From Phyto melanocephala (lineage: Eukaryota > Arthropoda > Insecta > Diptera > Rhinophoridae): DNA of 64,000 bases. Below, piece by piece: positions 46,590 to 60,764 of this stretch (position 1 is the stretch's first letter; each line of letters begins with the position of its first letter). The stretch lies in the NCBI GenBank assembly GCA_941918925.1, contig OW799233.1, forward strand, positions 144,338,223 through 144,402,222. Direction: 5' to 3'. The notes under the pieces are model-generated. The model searched no databases. It was not told the origin of the DNA and saw nothing but the letters and a program-made list of their open reading frames with translations. Both the position numbers and the translations under genes were made by a program.

Positions 46590-49500
46590 ATTTTTCTATT
46601 TGATGTTCGTACTAATTTCTTCGTTTTGCAAAACGCTTTGAGTTAATATATTAATATTTTTAAGAGTATTTATTTAAAGCTTTATTACAGAAGCTAAAGA
46701 TTAAGCAAGCCACATTTATTTTAGAGTACATATTTAAATGTTTCTATTTATTTATGCATATGCTTGTTTAAACGCATAAAGTATTTTTATTTTAATTTTG
46801 TTATTAGTTACACATGCACCATTTTGTTATTTTACGTGCTGTAAAGAAAATTAGAACAAAAAGTTCAATTTTATATTTATTATATGAGTACAACAGTTTG
46901 TTGACGATTTTATTTATATTAAATTTTGAGATTTTTGAAATTAACGGTGTTTTAATGGCAGCAATAGATAACAGTTGTTGACTATTCAATTGGCGTGTTA
47001 TGCATATAATTTTAAAACAATGCTTTTATACAAATGTAGATGTACACACATCAATTTTAGTATTCTAATAACTGTGTGTAGTTCTGTTTCAATGAGAATT
47101 TGACTTTTATATAATTGCCAAGAACTTTTTTTGGTTACTTGAATTTATTTTGTATTCATAACGTTGCTAGAGTATGTTGCTGTAGTAGTTGGTTTGATTG
47201 GAATATAAATTGAAAACGAAAACCAAAAATATATTTGTAATAAATTAGTTGAGACCATTTAACTGTGTTTTTTTTGATAAAAAAAAGTCGCTATTTACAG
47301 TTTCGGTTATAAAATGTGATGGAATATGATCTAATTACATGCGTAGTTAACATTCAAGAATAAAAATCCATATATAAAATTGTAAATATTTTAAAAATAC
47401 ATTAATTAAAATCGCACTTGTCATTTATGGTGTTAAGAAGTATTGCTTTTATAAATTATTTTTTTTTACAAACTACAAGTGTCCCGGTAAAAAGCTATTC
47501 AGATGGTTAAAAGTTTGTCGGTTCATGTTTCGATGAAGACCCTAACTTATAACCCACGTTTGCATTTATTTAATACTAGCCAAGCCCGGCGCGCGTTGCT
47601 ACGCCCCTTAATGAATAAAAATGCATTTTGAATTATAATTAAATATCACCGCTTAAAATGATCTATTCACGCTAATGTAATATGTCACTAAAGGTGAAGG
47701 ATATAACATTTTTAATTATATAAAATTTTGTTCGAAACAATAATATGAATACACTTAAGCTCTAGTTTAGCCTTGTGTTTAGAAAGCAACTTTATTGGTA
47801 ACCCTTTATTTATTTCGTAGACCCTATGCTATGATGGTATGATGTGCAACAAAACCGCCCTTGTACTAACAAAAATCAAGCTAAGTCTTTACTTATTTCC
47901 TAATTCAGTTTTTTTTTTTTAGTTTACCATGATGACGTTCTCTTGTTTTGTGTTATTTTTTTTATTGAAGTCTACAAATTTTGAAACAAATGGTGGCCAT
48001 CGAGATTTTTTAATTTTTTATTTTATTTGCCTGCTATAGTTAGTGTTTCTTTTTAGTCGTTTTGTTCTGTTGTTCTGTTATATATTTTTTAAATGTTTTT
48101 GCTTAGTTGTCATGCAATTTGTATACAATGTGATGAATTTGAGAGTGAGGCACAAAAAAAAAAAGAGAAAAAAAACTCTTTTCACCGCAAAAAAAGTCAG
48201 CATTTGAACAATCTAAAATACAAATACTAGAAGATTTGCTTTTAACCAAAAACTCTTGGCCAGAAGTTGTTTAAAATTCGTTCGTGAATTCTATAGTTTT
48301 CTTTCTGCTTGTTTTTGTTTAGCTGGCGTCTGGGTTTTTTTTTCTTGTTTAATTCACTTTTTTCTGTGTTTTATAAAATGTGAAAACTGTGAAATTGAAT
48401 AGTTGTTGTAGAAGTATTTAATATTCTGAGATGTTGTCCTTTGCTATATTTTGCTTTAATAATATTTTGTGAAACTAATTTGATTAAATGAATCTCTAGT
48501 TTTAATAAAGTTTATTAGTCATCAGAGATAGATATGTACAAGATCTTTAATTTTCAAATTTAGTGTTACTTATTTATTTATTTCATTTAGTTGACTTGAA
48601 GGGAAATTAAATCCTAAACAAGTCCTGTTAAGTTTTAAATAATCTGCCTTATTTGTGTACTTAATTTATTCCATTTAACTTTCAATTGAAGAAAAACTAA
48701 TTTCGTTGTGTTAAGCGAATTTATTGTAAATCGAATTACTTAGTTCTTCTTAAAGAATTTTTTTTTTTACTGTTTATTAAATATCTAAATATACACTGAA
48801 GTTTCAAAACAAAAATTTTTAATAAAAATAATAAAATTGCATTATTACAACTAAAAACGATTTTGGTTACACTGGTCTGTTAAAAACAAAAAAGTGTTCT
48901 TTCCTATAATCCGCTTTAAGTTTTTTTCCATTTGGCTTAGATTTTGTTTTCAGCTGAAATAAGGTGGTAGTGCTGATACATTTCGTCATTCATTAGTCTG
49001 ATTGTCATTAAATTTGTTGCAAATTTTATTACTCTGACGCTGAATATATTTATTTATTTTCGATCTCGTTATATGCATTAGCATAATTAAAGCTTCCATT
49101 TTGTAACGACATTATATTGTTTTGTAGAGATATATACGACTTTTCTCAAAGGCTTCTCATAATATTTTCATTCGTAAAATCGCAACCAATTTTAAAGAAA
49201 ATATTTTTTGTACAACTTCTAAAAGTTGTTTGCGTAGGCCGTACATAGAAAGGCTATGTTATTACGAGTTTCTGTTTAAGAAACTATGACAGACAGAAAC
49301 ATTCGACCAGAGGCAAGTTAACTTGTGCCATTTTTTGCGAAGAAATTCTGTTTTATTTTGTCAGCAGTAATTTGTTTCTTCTATTTGGGGCTCTTCAAAG
49401 ACTTTAACAACTTGTGTATTATATCTTTGACTAACTCAATAACTGCTGCTTTTTTATGAGAGCTTCTGAAAGTGATCTTATGTATATAGATTACAGACTG

Positions 49501-50283
49501 CCTTAATGTTTTCACGTATTTGTTTTGTATTTGAACCTTGGCCAGTGAAGTTAACAGTATGTTAAAAAAATTGTTTTTTAAATACTGACAACCATAAAAT
49601 TTCTGATTTTTTCAATCGGAGTTTTTAGGCTGGTAACTATTTCTTAAGCTCCTGCAGTCGACTGGTTGAAGGTATGCTATAAAGATTTTTGTTTGGAATT
49701 ATCAGTTTTAAACTCTTCGTAAATATTGACGGTAAAAAGCGCATCCCACTTGGAACGAAAAAATTTCAATACATCAAACAATGGACTACTCATAATTTAC
49801 CAAGCATACAACTTCAATGTCATATCTGCTGGAACTACTAAATTGTTACTTACTAGCAAACGAAATTTTTCCAAGAGTTGAGTTTTTGGTTGTTTTTTAC
49901 ACATACTTACTTCTTATGGCTGCCTGAAATTCAATCCAGAACTGCTTTACTTACCACGTAATGCATCCATGGAAATGCTTAAATTGCTTGCATACAAAAG
50001 CAGAAGAAAATATGTTTTTTTCTACTGCTTATGATTTTAGCACTAAAAAAAATTATTTCAATGGTAATTTTTTCTTTATATTTCCCTTTAACGACTGCTA
50101 CCTATCTTTAGTAGAGCGGAGGAGAGAAGTATGATTAAGCTGTTCCTGGAAGGGATAAAATTAGCGCTTTTTACTTGCAAAAAAAGAAACCTTCGAAGTG
50201 GAAGATTTCATATAAAAATCTTGCCCTCTAAAAGTGGCATCGGAAGCACCAAGTAAGGGAAACTTTAGCGCACAACATGCCAA
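46590..50283. other. AT-rich DNA, nothing recognised except one GC patch
   Basis: At 47574-47612, CTAGCCAAGCCCGGCGCGCG and TTGCTACGCCCC stand out by base composition. It looks like the end of an element I cannot name. The rest holds no gene I can support. Confidence 0.35.
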
Positions 50284-50347
50284 CTGGGCATAAGTGCATA
50301 CCTGTCATGGGTTTGGGATTTTAATGCACCTCCTTTTGAACCTAACC
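50284..50347 (+). mobile_element. SINE 3' fragment
   Basis: It matches the last 65 bp of the SINE at 42131-42346: ACATGCCAACTGGGCATAAG, GGGTTTGGGATTTT and CCTAACCTAA. Confidence 0.8.
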
Positions 50348-51548
50348 TAAGGGAAACTTAAAGGGCTATTTGGTAATGAAGTTTTTTTGGTGGATTATTA
50401 AGGCTTATTAAGTTTCATAGGATATCAAGTAGTCGGGTAGATAATAAAAAAAATATTCTTAATAAATACAAAACACATATGTATACAAAAATGTTACAAT
50501 AAGAACTTTTGCTCATGGACTAAAAATATATATTTTAAAATTTAATTTTTTCTAATTTAAATAGAATAATTAAAATTAAATAAACATTTATAAATATCTT
50601 TTTTTTAATTTTGACGCGCTCCCCTAAAATTTTAATACGTTGATGTTTTTGGTATATGACATGTCAAAATTATATTTATCCATAGTAAGACTGGATAAGA
50701 CTAAAATATGTAAACGAAGTATTGTATAGAATATTAAGTACAAATTTACATACGCATGTATATTCAATTACCAATAATGAACATTAAATTGTTATTTGTT
50801 ACACTTTTATTTTAGAATGTCATTTTAGGAAAAAAAATTCCGACTTTATGTCAGAAATCTTGTGGATGGGTGTAAATACTTGAGATAACACAAGGATAAC
50901 GTTGACATACATTTGTACTAGTTAACTGAACATGTTTATTCACATTTAACTTTAATTTTTTTGTTGTAAAATTAAATTTAAATTTGACACATGCTACAAT
51001 GTTTTACCACCTGATGTAACTGTTTAATAAAGACGATGACAATAGCAGAGATGACTCGATGAAACTCAAACAAGCATATACCAACAACAACAACAAGAAC
51101 TTCTGCTAAATCTTCATTTGTAGCTGACATAAATATATTTACATAATTTTTATTGATGCTGTCTCTACATACATATTTATGTACATATATATGTAAGATA
51201 ATGTAAATATGTCAACGCATGTCGTCGTATAACCAATATATCGTCATATGTTTTCATAAAAGCCCTAAGTTACAAAAAATAACCAAATCAACTTTTTTTT
51301 TGAATATAATGCACCGTATTAAAATGCGTGTTCTAGAAAAAATTTTGCACTCTTGCAAATAAAAATAAAATTCTTAGTAACAAAATTTGTTTAAGGCCTT
51401 GGTGGAAGCGCAGAATTTCTTAAAACAAAAATGTTACATACGCCTTTCGAAAAAATAATAAATTTCGAAAAAAAAAATGTTTAAATGAAATGGAAAAATC
51501 TAAAATATATCAAGGTATTCCAAAATATTGTAATGATTTTTATACTAA
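50348..51548. other. AT-rich DNA, nothing recognised
   Basis: No gene or element could be named. Confidence 0.35.
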
Positions 51549-52507
51549 CACAGAAAAAAATAAATATGAGTTTCAATTACAAAATTAATACTATTAATTA
51601 AAATGTTATTTGATTTTGCTCCAATCATTAAAATGATACTATTAATTAAATGAAAATTAATATTTTTAATTGAAAATATGTTGTGAAAAATATCAATTAA
51701 AAAAGTATTAAAAAATTAATTAATATTTAATTTCATATTTAAAAATAATTTTAATTAATTTAATTAAATAATGTATTGACTCTATCAATAATATAAATTA
51801 ATGAACCTGTTTAAAAAAAGAATCCGGAAAAAATAGACATGTTTTTTTTTGATATTTATTTTAACAAACATCAATATATATGTAGGTACATACATTTTGA
51901 ATTACACTGCATATATTAAAGGTATACGAAAAATATAATATAACACATTAAGGAACTGGTGGCATAACCAAACATCATATTATCAAAAATAAAGGAGGTG
52001 CATCCTAGACCTAAGCGCAAAGAAATTTTACCCATTACAAATTTTATCAAACGAAGGGAATAAACTCCAATAACTACTTACATATTAAGGTTAGAATCCA
52101 ACAGAATTTATCGGGCCGCAAGAAATATTGACTTTAGTCCCATCTGCAATAAAGTTCTGTTCTGTTTTCTGTTAATATGTACTTAGTAGAATTTTAATCT
52201 GCTAATTCACCATTTTTGTTAATATTACGCACCTTATTAACCAAAATTATATTAAGACTTTCCTTCAAAATTATATTAGGACTTTCCTTCAAAAAGAATT
52301 CTTCACAAAAAAAAAATAAATTTTTCCTATTTTATTTTTCAATATACTTTTTTCAACTGACAGAAATCTCTAAGTTTTTTGAAAAAATTTTATATCAATA
52401 AAAAAAATTGTTTAAATTAATTAAAAAAATAATCCAACTTTAAGAATAAAATAAATCAATCAATTAGTCAATTAATTAAAAAAATTTAAGCAGTAATTTT
52501 TTCTGTG
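51549..52507 (+). mobile_element. CACAG-ended TIR element, full length
   Basis: 959 bp running from CACAGAAAAAAATAA to GTAATTTTTTCTGTG. The ends form a short inverted repeat. The interior is AT-rich with a conserved central block (GGAACTGGTGGCATAACC, CCTAGACCTAAGCGCAAAG, CCAATAACTACTTACATATT) shared with 21228-22118. A short local duplication (ATTATATTA.GACTTTCCTTC) lies at 52245-52292. There is no coding capacity. Confidence 0.78.
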
Positions 52508-53912
52508 AATCTACCAAATGAAAATAATAAATATTTCTGAAGATAAAATTGGACTACCTCGTTCATTTCAGCTGAAATATACTAGATCTATGTCCTATGT
52601 AATGCAGTAATGGGCCATGTCGTTTTAAAACAAGAGTTTGTAGTCAACCGTGTTGTTTTGTAGGTTTCGTGCTTAAACGATTGTATTATTGTTGTCAAAA
52701 ACTGTATAATGGTAGTTTAGATACAACATCGAGTAGTAAAAAGGAGTAGTTTTGAGACTACTCCTATTCAATGCGAATGAGGGGCTCACCTTAGGACATC
52801 AGAATTTTAAATCGACCAAATTTTCTCCATACATTTGGCTGGTATTTGGACTAGTCAAAGTCCATTATAGAGTATATTTTACATGAGTGTTTATATAATT
52901 ATCTTTTATAAACAAAATGTCTTTATTTAATATTTGCTTGTTACCTCTTACGTTTTTAAGTTAAAATAAAATTTCTCTAAAAACTATATACATATATATT
53001 ATATATACTATATATACATATATATTCTATATATATTTCATTTAGCTAATTAAAAAATAAGAAAACTTTTCATTAAGATTAAAGATATTAAGATTAAACT
53101 ATATTTTTTACTAACGTACGACCTTTTCGGTTAAAAAAAAACAAATCCTTAAAGACGCAAGTTAATGTCTCTGCATATAATAGAAATGATATTTTTCCTC
53201 AAATATCAATTCTTTAATGAAAATTAAGCTTAAACTGAATAAATTTTAAGCAAATTTTGTGGTTTCTCCTGTAAAATTTGTTCAATGCAATTTAGCGCTT
53301 TATTGAAATCATACAACGATATGTATGTATGTTCTACTACCAAGCGTAAGCGAAAATCACACATTAATATTCGTCGCGTTCAGATATTCAATTAAATTTT
53401 GCTTCTAAATATTAACGTACTTCAACATAACACCACACAAACTGTTTAAGTACAGATATTCTATCACATGTCAGTAGACTAACAGAAAGTTGTATGTACA
53501 CAAGTTTGATGAAATGTAAGAATAAGTTGACACACATGTAAAAACATATACATACGCATACATAGATATGCATAAAATATTATAATTTTGAATATCGCAC
53601 GCTTCAATCAATCAAAAAATATAGAACGCACACATACATATTAAAATACATAAATATTACAACATTTTCTATGTAAATATTTTCGAAACATATTGTTGTT
53701 ATTCATCTTTTCACGAATTCATCTATTCATTTATACCAGTGATTTACTCAGTAATTTTTTGCGTAATAATATTTACTTTTAACCCTCCAACTTACACATG
53801 AAAACAGAAAATTCATAATGATATGTGGTCAGACCAGACCGATTTATATTTTGTGTAAAAAATTATGTAATTTGATTATAAATCCTCATAGTTTTTAATT
53901 TTTCTTGATTTG
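52508..53912. other. AT-rich DNA with an AT microsatellite
   Basis: A degenerate (TA)n tract lies at about 52986-53036. No gene was recognised. Confidence 0.4.
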
Positions 53913-56269
53913 TATACCCGCCACCAAAAAAAATGGTGGGAATATATTCATTTTGTCATTCCGTTTGTAGCACATCGAAATATCCATTTTAGGCCCTATA
54001 AAGTATATATATTTTCAATCAGGGTTTGATTTTATGACGATCTAGCTTTGTCCGTCCGTCTGTCCGTCTGTTGAAAGCACGATAAAGGTCGCTCTTATAG
54101 ATAAGGTTTGTTTGGTATTGAAAATGTTATAAATCGGAATATTAGGAAGATAGTTATAGCTCGTAAAGCAAGAGTAGGTTGAAAAAACCGTGTCCTTCGC
54201 ACATCGAATAAAATGGAATTGTGTCCAGACGCATTACCGTAGACTCATGAAACTTCGAGTATATATTTGCTGAGTAAAAACAATATTCTTCCCCAAAAAT
54301 AACCTAAATGTAAGCATAAGGAAAGGAGTTATCGATCAAAATGTACGAAAATTGATACTGCACAGTGTATTTTTCGGTATATTTAAAAACAAAAACGTCG
54401 TAAAAGCAACAAAATTAGATGTACGACTCTGAAATTCTACACACATGGCTTTTTGGTCAAATGCTTTGTTCTAACGGAAAATAAATGTGACACGCCCACT
54501 TTTACTCCCACCTCCCATATAACGTCTAACCTTAAATTCATATAATTTCTCTACAAATAAAGGTTTTATTATAATAAAAGACTATATTGAAACATCTAAT
54601 TTGCATTCATTAGTAGAAATAATTTCGACACGCCTACTATAACGCCCACTTTTCACGTTATCCAATGTTAATGAAATTTAAAAGCTAATAAAACCGACAA
54701 AATTAGAGGCATGATCATGAAATTTGCTACATATATCCTTCTAGTTAATGTTATCGTTATGCCGGAAAATATAGTTATACGCCCACCTCCCGTATAACAT
54801 TTTACTTCAAATTCAAAAAATTTCTCTCTGAATAAAGATTTTAGAATAATAAAGGACTATATTGAAACATCTAAGTTGCATTCATTAGCAGAAACAACTT
54901 AAACACGCCTTCTTTAGCGCCCACTTTCATCTAAAAACTACAACAACTTCGACACGCCTACTATTACAACCACTTTTCACATTATCTGCTGTTGATGAAA
55001 TTTAAAAGCTTATAAAACCGAACAAATTGGAGGTATGATGATAAAATTTGCTAAATAAATCCTTTTAGCCAATGTCATTGTTATGCCGGAAAATTAAGGT
55101 GACACGCTCACTTTAACGCCTACCTCCCATATAACGGTTTATATCAAATTCATATAATTTCTCTATGAGCAAAGATTTTGGAATAGTAAAGGACTATATT
55201 GAAACATCTAAGTTGCATTTATTAGTAGAAACAACTTCAACATGCCTTCTTTAACGCCCACTTTCATTGAAAGGCTACAACAACTTCGACACGCCTACTA
55301 TTACGACCACTTTTCACGTTATTTACTGTTAGTGAAATCATAACACCGACAAAATTGGAGGTATGATGATGAAATTTGCAACAGATATGCTTCTAGTCAA
55401 TGTCATTGTTATGCCGGAAAATTTTAGGTGACATGCCTACTTTAACGCCTACCTCACATATAACGGTTTATCTCAAATTCATATAATTTCTCTACGAATA
55501 AAGATTTTGGAATAATAAAGGACTGTAGTGAAAGACCTAAGTTGCATTCATTAGTAGAAACAACTTCAACACGCCTACTTTAACACCCACTTTCATTGAA
55601 AGACTAAATTTACGAAAACATTTTACTAGCATATCGAAGTTATACAAATAAATTGAGACATATTTTAGTATAAAGAGATTATTGCATCGCGATTACTGTT
55701 AATAACAAACAAATACATTTTGTGCTATAAATTTGGTTATTTCCCGGGAATTTGAGTTATTTAATCTTCCCGATTTTCCGGGATTATTTTTCGGGATCGC
55801 GGGAAATAAAAAAGGTGGCTACGATTCGAAAGCAGCTGTTTATATTGTTTATATTGAAATTGAGTTCTAATGACTTTTTTTTTTGATCGCATAGCTGAAG
55901 TACCTGTATTTTGGTTTTTTGTGCTCATATTTGATCTCGTATTTAGAGAATAATATTTTTTTTAATAAAAAATATTTTTACTCAATTTATATTTTTAATT
56001 CAAGTTTCTTTATTGATTTTTATAGTTTTAAAGTTTTTTTTTTCCATTATTAACTATTTTATGCTTTTTAATAAAAAGTTTTTTTTTTTTAATTAAAAAC
56101 AAATTTACTTCTTATTTGTTTTGCTGCGGGATCCCGGGATATTAAAAAATAAATCTCGCATTTCCGGGAAACAAACATTTTCGGAAAAAAACCCTAGCTA
56201 CAAAAGAACGGAAAACTGGTGGCGGATATAAAAGATTCGGCACAGCCGAATATAGTGCTCTTACTTGTT
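53913..56269 (+). mobile_element. Family A element, copy 7, empty MITE site, secondary insertion
   Basis: It has the 5' TATACCCGCCACC hairpin, a short GTCCGTCTGTCCGTCTG tract and several diverged 288-bp-type units (54480-55620), the largest array in the window. Near 55640-55655 it reads GAAGTTATACAAATAAAT, the uninterrupted MITE target. Before the 3' hairpin it carries a CCCGGG-rich insert. The units are more diverged than in copies 2 and 5, consistent with an older copy. Confidence 0.82.
55731..56205. mobile_element. CCCGGG-rich insert in family A copy 7
   Basis: The family A 3' end is interrupted between GTGCTATAAA and AAAAGAACGG. The insert has inverted CCCGGGAAT-like blocks at both ends (55742-55812 and 56125-56182) with AGCTACAAAAG at its right edge, separated by AT-rich filler. 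It is non-coding. The exact ends and target duplication are not resolved. Confidence 0.6.
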
Positions 56270-57559
56270 ATTTCTTATTTCTCATAAGTCAGGATATGGT
56301 AAGAACAACAAACAAATAAAAAACGTGTATAAAATTAAAATGCAGTAGTTATACTCAATAATATCACAAAAATATAATATTTTTTTTTTTTTACAAATAC
56401 ATTAAAATAACAAAGTCTATGCATGACGGATGGAAGGTTAAAATGTAGACAAATGAATTTATGCGTATGATGCGTATGACATTGTGTAGAAATTGGTGTC
56501 TACATGTTAGTTGCACCCCCTTACATTATATTGTACAATATTTGTGAAAATATATATTTTAAATACAAATTCGTAGATCCAGTTGTTGTTCTTTAGTGTT
56601 TTTTAATCGTGGTTTTTATTTTTATTATTAATATGAATTTACATATAAATCAAATTTAAATTTTCCTTCCAAATGATGTCATCTTTTGTTGACACATTTA
56701 ATCTTAAATACTACTGCAGAGTTAAAAAATTATGCAACACGATCTGTGTGATATTAAACTTTTTTAAAATTTTCTAATTTTATAAATTACACCGGTCTGC
56801 AGCAAAAGTCGCCTTTAAATAGAAATATGAGCACTAACCAGATTTTAACGGGCTAAGTTAAAATACGTTTGTAGTTTTTTTTATATGAGATTTTTTTTAT
56901 GGGTTGGCCTAGTATTTGGCTCGAAAAAAAGTGGTTATTGTGACACATTTTATCATAACTTGAGAACGACTAATTCGATTTTGATAGGAATACCAACAAA
57001 TGGTAAACAATAAAATTTCCTTTAAGTCATTGAAATGTGTTTTATATTTTAAAGTACTTACTTATTCACAAATAGGTTGCGTTACATTTTTTTTATAAAA
57101 AATTTTTGCATATCTTCTCCGAAAGGTCACTAAAATTGTTATGGCAAAAATTTCACATTTTTATGGTTTATCGGAAAACTAGAAATATCACTATATGACT
57201 TTGTTTTTAGTTTCACTAAATATTTGTCTTTTTATAGGTACGAAATTTGAACTAGAAAAGTAATTGTATAGTAGAATTTTTGTGCGTCCTTGGCATACTG
57301 TAATCTAAACAAAGATACAGAATAAAAAAAATTTTAAAAGAGAAATTATCGCTAGAGTACTTTTTGGTTTTGCAAGCAAGTTAATGACAATTAAAGAACG
57401 ATGTTTCACAAATATCATTGAAGTTTTTATTAAAAAATCGTTTTTTGGATTACTAAAGTTTGAAAAAGCAAATCTACACGTCCATATTGTTAATGACGCT
57501 GAGAATTAATTGAGGCTCAATGTGGTATATGTGCCAAATTATCTGATCCATAATTTTTT
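56270..57559. other. AT-rich DNA, nothing recognised
   Basis: No gene or element could be named. Confidence 0.35.
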
Positions 57560-58534
57560 AAATGTTCTTAGATTATTGATGTACACTTTTTAATATCCAC
57601 AAAGAAAGAAGTCCAATGGTGTTAGATCGCATGATTGTGGTGAACAATTTACATTGCCGCAACGTAGGGCAAAACGGCCATTAAATTTATCGCGTTTCGT
57701 TGGATGTGTGGCAAGTAGCAATATCATATATAGTCCAAGTTCATATCCTCAATTTTTGGCTGTAAGAAGTCTGTTCTCCTTTCGCAATAACGAACACTAT
57801 TCATGGTAACTTGGTTGCTTGGCCGATATCATTCGCGAAGTAGTACGGCCCAAAGACGCCGATAGCCCATAAACTGCACCTAAGAGTCACTCTTTGGTAT
57901 AAATCGGCTTTTAAACAGTCACTCGTGGATTCTCATTTGCCCAAATAGTGCAATTTTGATTCTAAGGAATCCACTAAGATGAAAGTGTGCCTGGTCGCTG
58001 AAGATGATTTTCTTTGCAAAGTAACCATTCACTTCTGTCTGTGCAACCACTCAATCGGCGTATTGACTACGCTTGAAATCCTCGGTAGGCTTCAGATCTT
58101 GAGTCAATTGAACCTAGCAAGGATGTTAATTAAAATCTTTATTCAAAATTCTCATAAGTGATAGTTGTGAGATATTAACTTTTTGGGCAGGGCGATGAGT
58201 ACAGATTAGTGGCTATTCTGCTGTGATTTCCGCAGAATGAACTGAACGAGCATGATCAGCTGTTTTCATATTTCCGGTTAGCTGAAATTTGCACACGATT
58301 CTCTGCGGGCACATTTGGAAGATTATGTTGATTAAAAATTATAAGTGCATTTGGATTTGAAAGCTCATTTTCTTTAAAGGCTTCAACAATCTTAAAGAGC
58401 TGCTCTATTGTATACCTCTCCATGGTTGAATTTGTCAAAAAATTAAACAAAGAAAAATATCAAATTCAGTTGGGAAAAAAACTTAACTTTAAAACGTGAC
58501 TCACAATTAACATCGTGTATTATTGTTGGATCAC
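57560..58534 (-). pseudogene. Near full-length but heavily mutated mariner transposase
   Basis: On the minus strand the N-terminal frame (58256-58450) reads MERYTIEQLFKIVEAFKEN and FNQHNLPNVPAENR. Further on come VTLRCSLWAIGVFGPYYF, MNSVRY, FLQPKIEDMNLD, ATCHTSNE, GRFALRCGNVN and SPQSCDLTPLDFFLCG, each in shifting frames. The CHTSNE and PLDFF blocks mark the region around the second and third catalytic aspartates; QQDG itself is lost in a frameshift. A GATCACCCTC end at 58529 with TA just outside looks like its 5' TIR. It is inactive. Confidence 0.8.
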
Positions 58535-60059
58535 CCTCTATGACATGGTCGCTCTTGCCAAAAATGTAAGGTTCCATGCTTCTTACATGAACTAAAAGAG
58601 CCTATTACTTATGATAATGAAATTTTTATAAAAAATTTGCAAGACATTCTTTAATAGCTCTGTTCGCAAAAGTGTATATTTATTTTATACGTACATCTTG
58701 TATAAATACCTTCATGTACGGTTTTACATATGCCATACAGAAGCAAAGATTTACATGAATTCTAACATGTATCTAATGATGCGTTCATTCCTGAATCGCT
58801 TAAGTATTTATTTGTTGATTTACGTCTACCTTTTTCATTCTGAAACATAAACAATTTTTTAAAGCGGATTAAATTTTGTGGCTGATGAAATTCAAATATT
58901 TACAATAATCATAAATATATATTTATCATGCTTTGCTCATCTTTCTTTTCTTTGATTTCCATAAACGTAATGCATATTTATTTTAATAAAAAAAAATAAA
59001 TATTTATAAATGTATGTGCGTAAATAAATATAAGAATTAATATTTATGTAAGCATTTAGAAATAATGGTGTTTTTTAATTAGCAGTAAAAAAAAGTAACT
59101 AAGAAGCTTAGTTATGTTTGAATAATATAAAAAAATATCATAGGATTAGTCGATGGTCATAGATAGAAAGGAGCTAACTCGTATTTTTTACGAAATTGAA
59201 TTTTTAAGTTTTTCCAATACATTTCGCACAAATACACCTCGACAAAAAAGATTAACACAAAAGTATTAAAAAATAGTTTAACTAGCATTTTTACAAAAAA
59301 GTAACATTATGATAATAAAGTTTCTGTTACGTATTTACCTTCTCGTATAAAGTTACATATATTTGAGTTAGGGCCTTTCTACCTGTGACCACGTTATGTA
59401 TGTTATGCTTTCTTTTTTTTTTTAGATTTTTAGTAAATACAAAAATTAGTATTGCCAGGGAGGCTCTTTCTATATTAAACTTAAATTATGTTTCAGCTTC
59501 TCGCAATATTTATTATATTTTTTTTCTATGTAACAATAAGGAAATATACTTTCCGTCTTAAATAAATTATATGTAGCATAAACATTAAAGAATATTGTCA
59601 ACAAATTTTACAGTATTTGTAATAAAAGTACATAATTCTTTTTGAAAGATAATTATATTAAATAAGGACGTAAGGGGTTAACTTATTTTAGAATGTTTGA
59701 TTCTTATTTACAATGTAAACTCTATGTAGAATTTTTACATTTCTAACGCCTGGCAACACTGATAACAACAATTGGGATTAAAAAAACTTTAAATTGTTTA
59801 AATAACAAAACAAACTTTCTAATAGTTTTAAAAGTATTTGTTTTATTTTTCTTTAAATAATTAAAAAAGTAATATTTAACAACAAAAAAAGGTCTCTCAG
59901 AACAACGATTACCTGATAAGTTAATATGCCTTGAGTTAGCTTATATACATATGTATGTATGTATGTCTTTGTTCATATACACAACTATTGTATTACAACG
60001 TTTTAAACACTCTTTAGAAAATACTTTTGTCTCCAACATACTTGACAATTACTCAACTT
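58535..60059. other. AT-rich DNA, nothing recognised
   Basis: It contains the second copy of GAGTTAGGGCCTTTCTACC, at 59367. Confidence 0.35.
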
Positions 60060-60740
60060 TTCCTTAATAGGTTGTGCATAATGTATTTTGGTTTTATACC
60101 CCAAAACAGGTCTTATTTTCTGAAAGTTTATTATTAGTAGAATCGCCGCACAACTTTTTCAGATTTGATCGCCTATTTTATCATATAAACTTATATTTTT
60201 AAGCCCTAGCATAATTTACCGACTACTAATAAATAAATTATATCTCTAGGGATTTTCGTAAAAATGTTTGGACCAATTTGTGTGTAATCGGCAAAGTTAT
60301 AGGCAAACTTATTTGGAAAAACATATATTTGTTTTAAATATATCAAGTTTCTCAAGCTCCTAAATAATTTTTGAACACACTAGTAGTACTTAATTGCAAC
60401 AAACCGTAGCTTCAGATATAGTGACTAAGAAAAACTTACAAAGTGGTTTAAAAGTAAGTGAAATTTAACCACCAAAACACAAATACTTTAATGTCTTTCC
60501 TAAAAATTTTCAATAAAAATCGATTTTTTTAGATTCTAGACAACCGAGAGATTTTAGTTTCAAATGAAATAGGTTAAATAGCAGAATATAATACATAAAA
60601 AAATTTTAAATCCATGATTTTAGCTTCTACAAAATAGCGTACAATACTTTTTTTGTATGGGTCAAATCAAAAAATGGTGTAAACGTTGTTAAACGTTAAA
60701 TCTGAAATCTTAACTATGCTACGATGAGGTTAAAGTTACA
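60060..60740 (+). mobile_element. Family B fragment
   Basis: It follows family B's middle: TTTTCTGAAAG, AATCGCCGCACAACTTTTTC, TATCTCTAGGGATTTTCG, TAGATTCTAGACAACCGAGA and GTATGGGTCAAATCA, in order. It ends 25 bp before a family A element. Confidence 0.68.
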
Positions 60741-60764
60741 CAGTATATGTATTTGAACGTTTTT

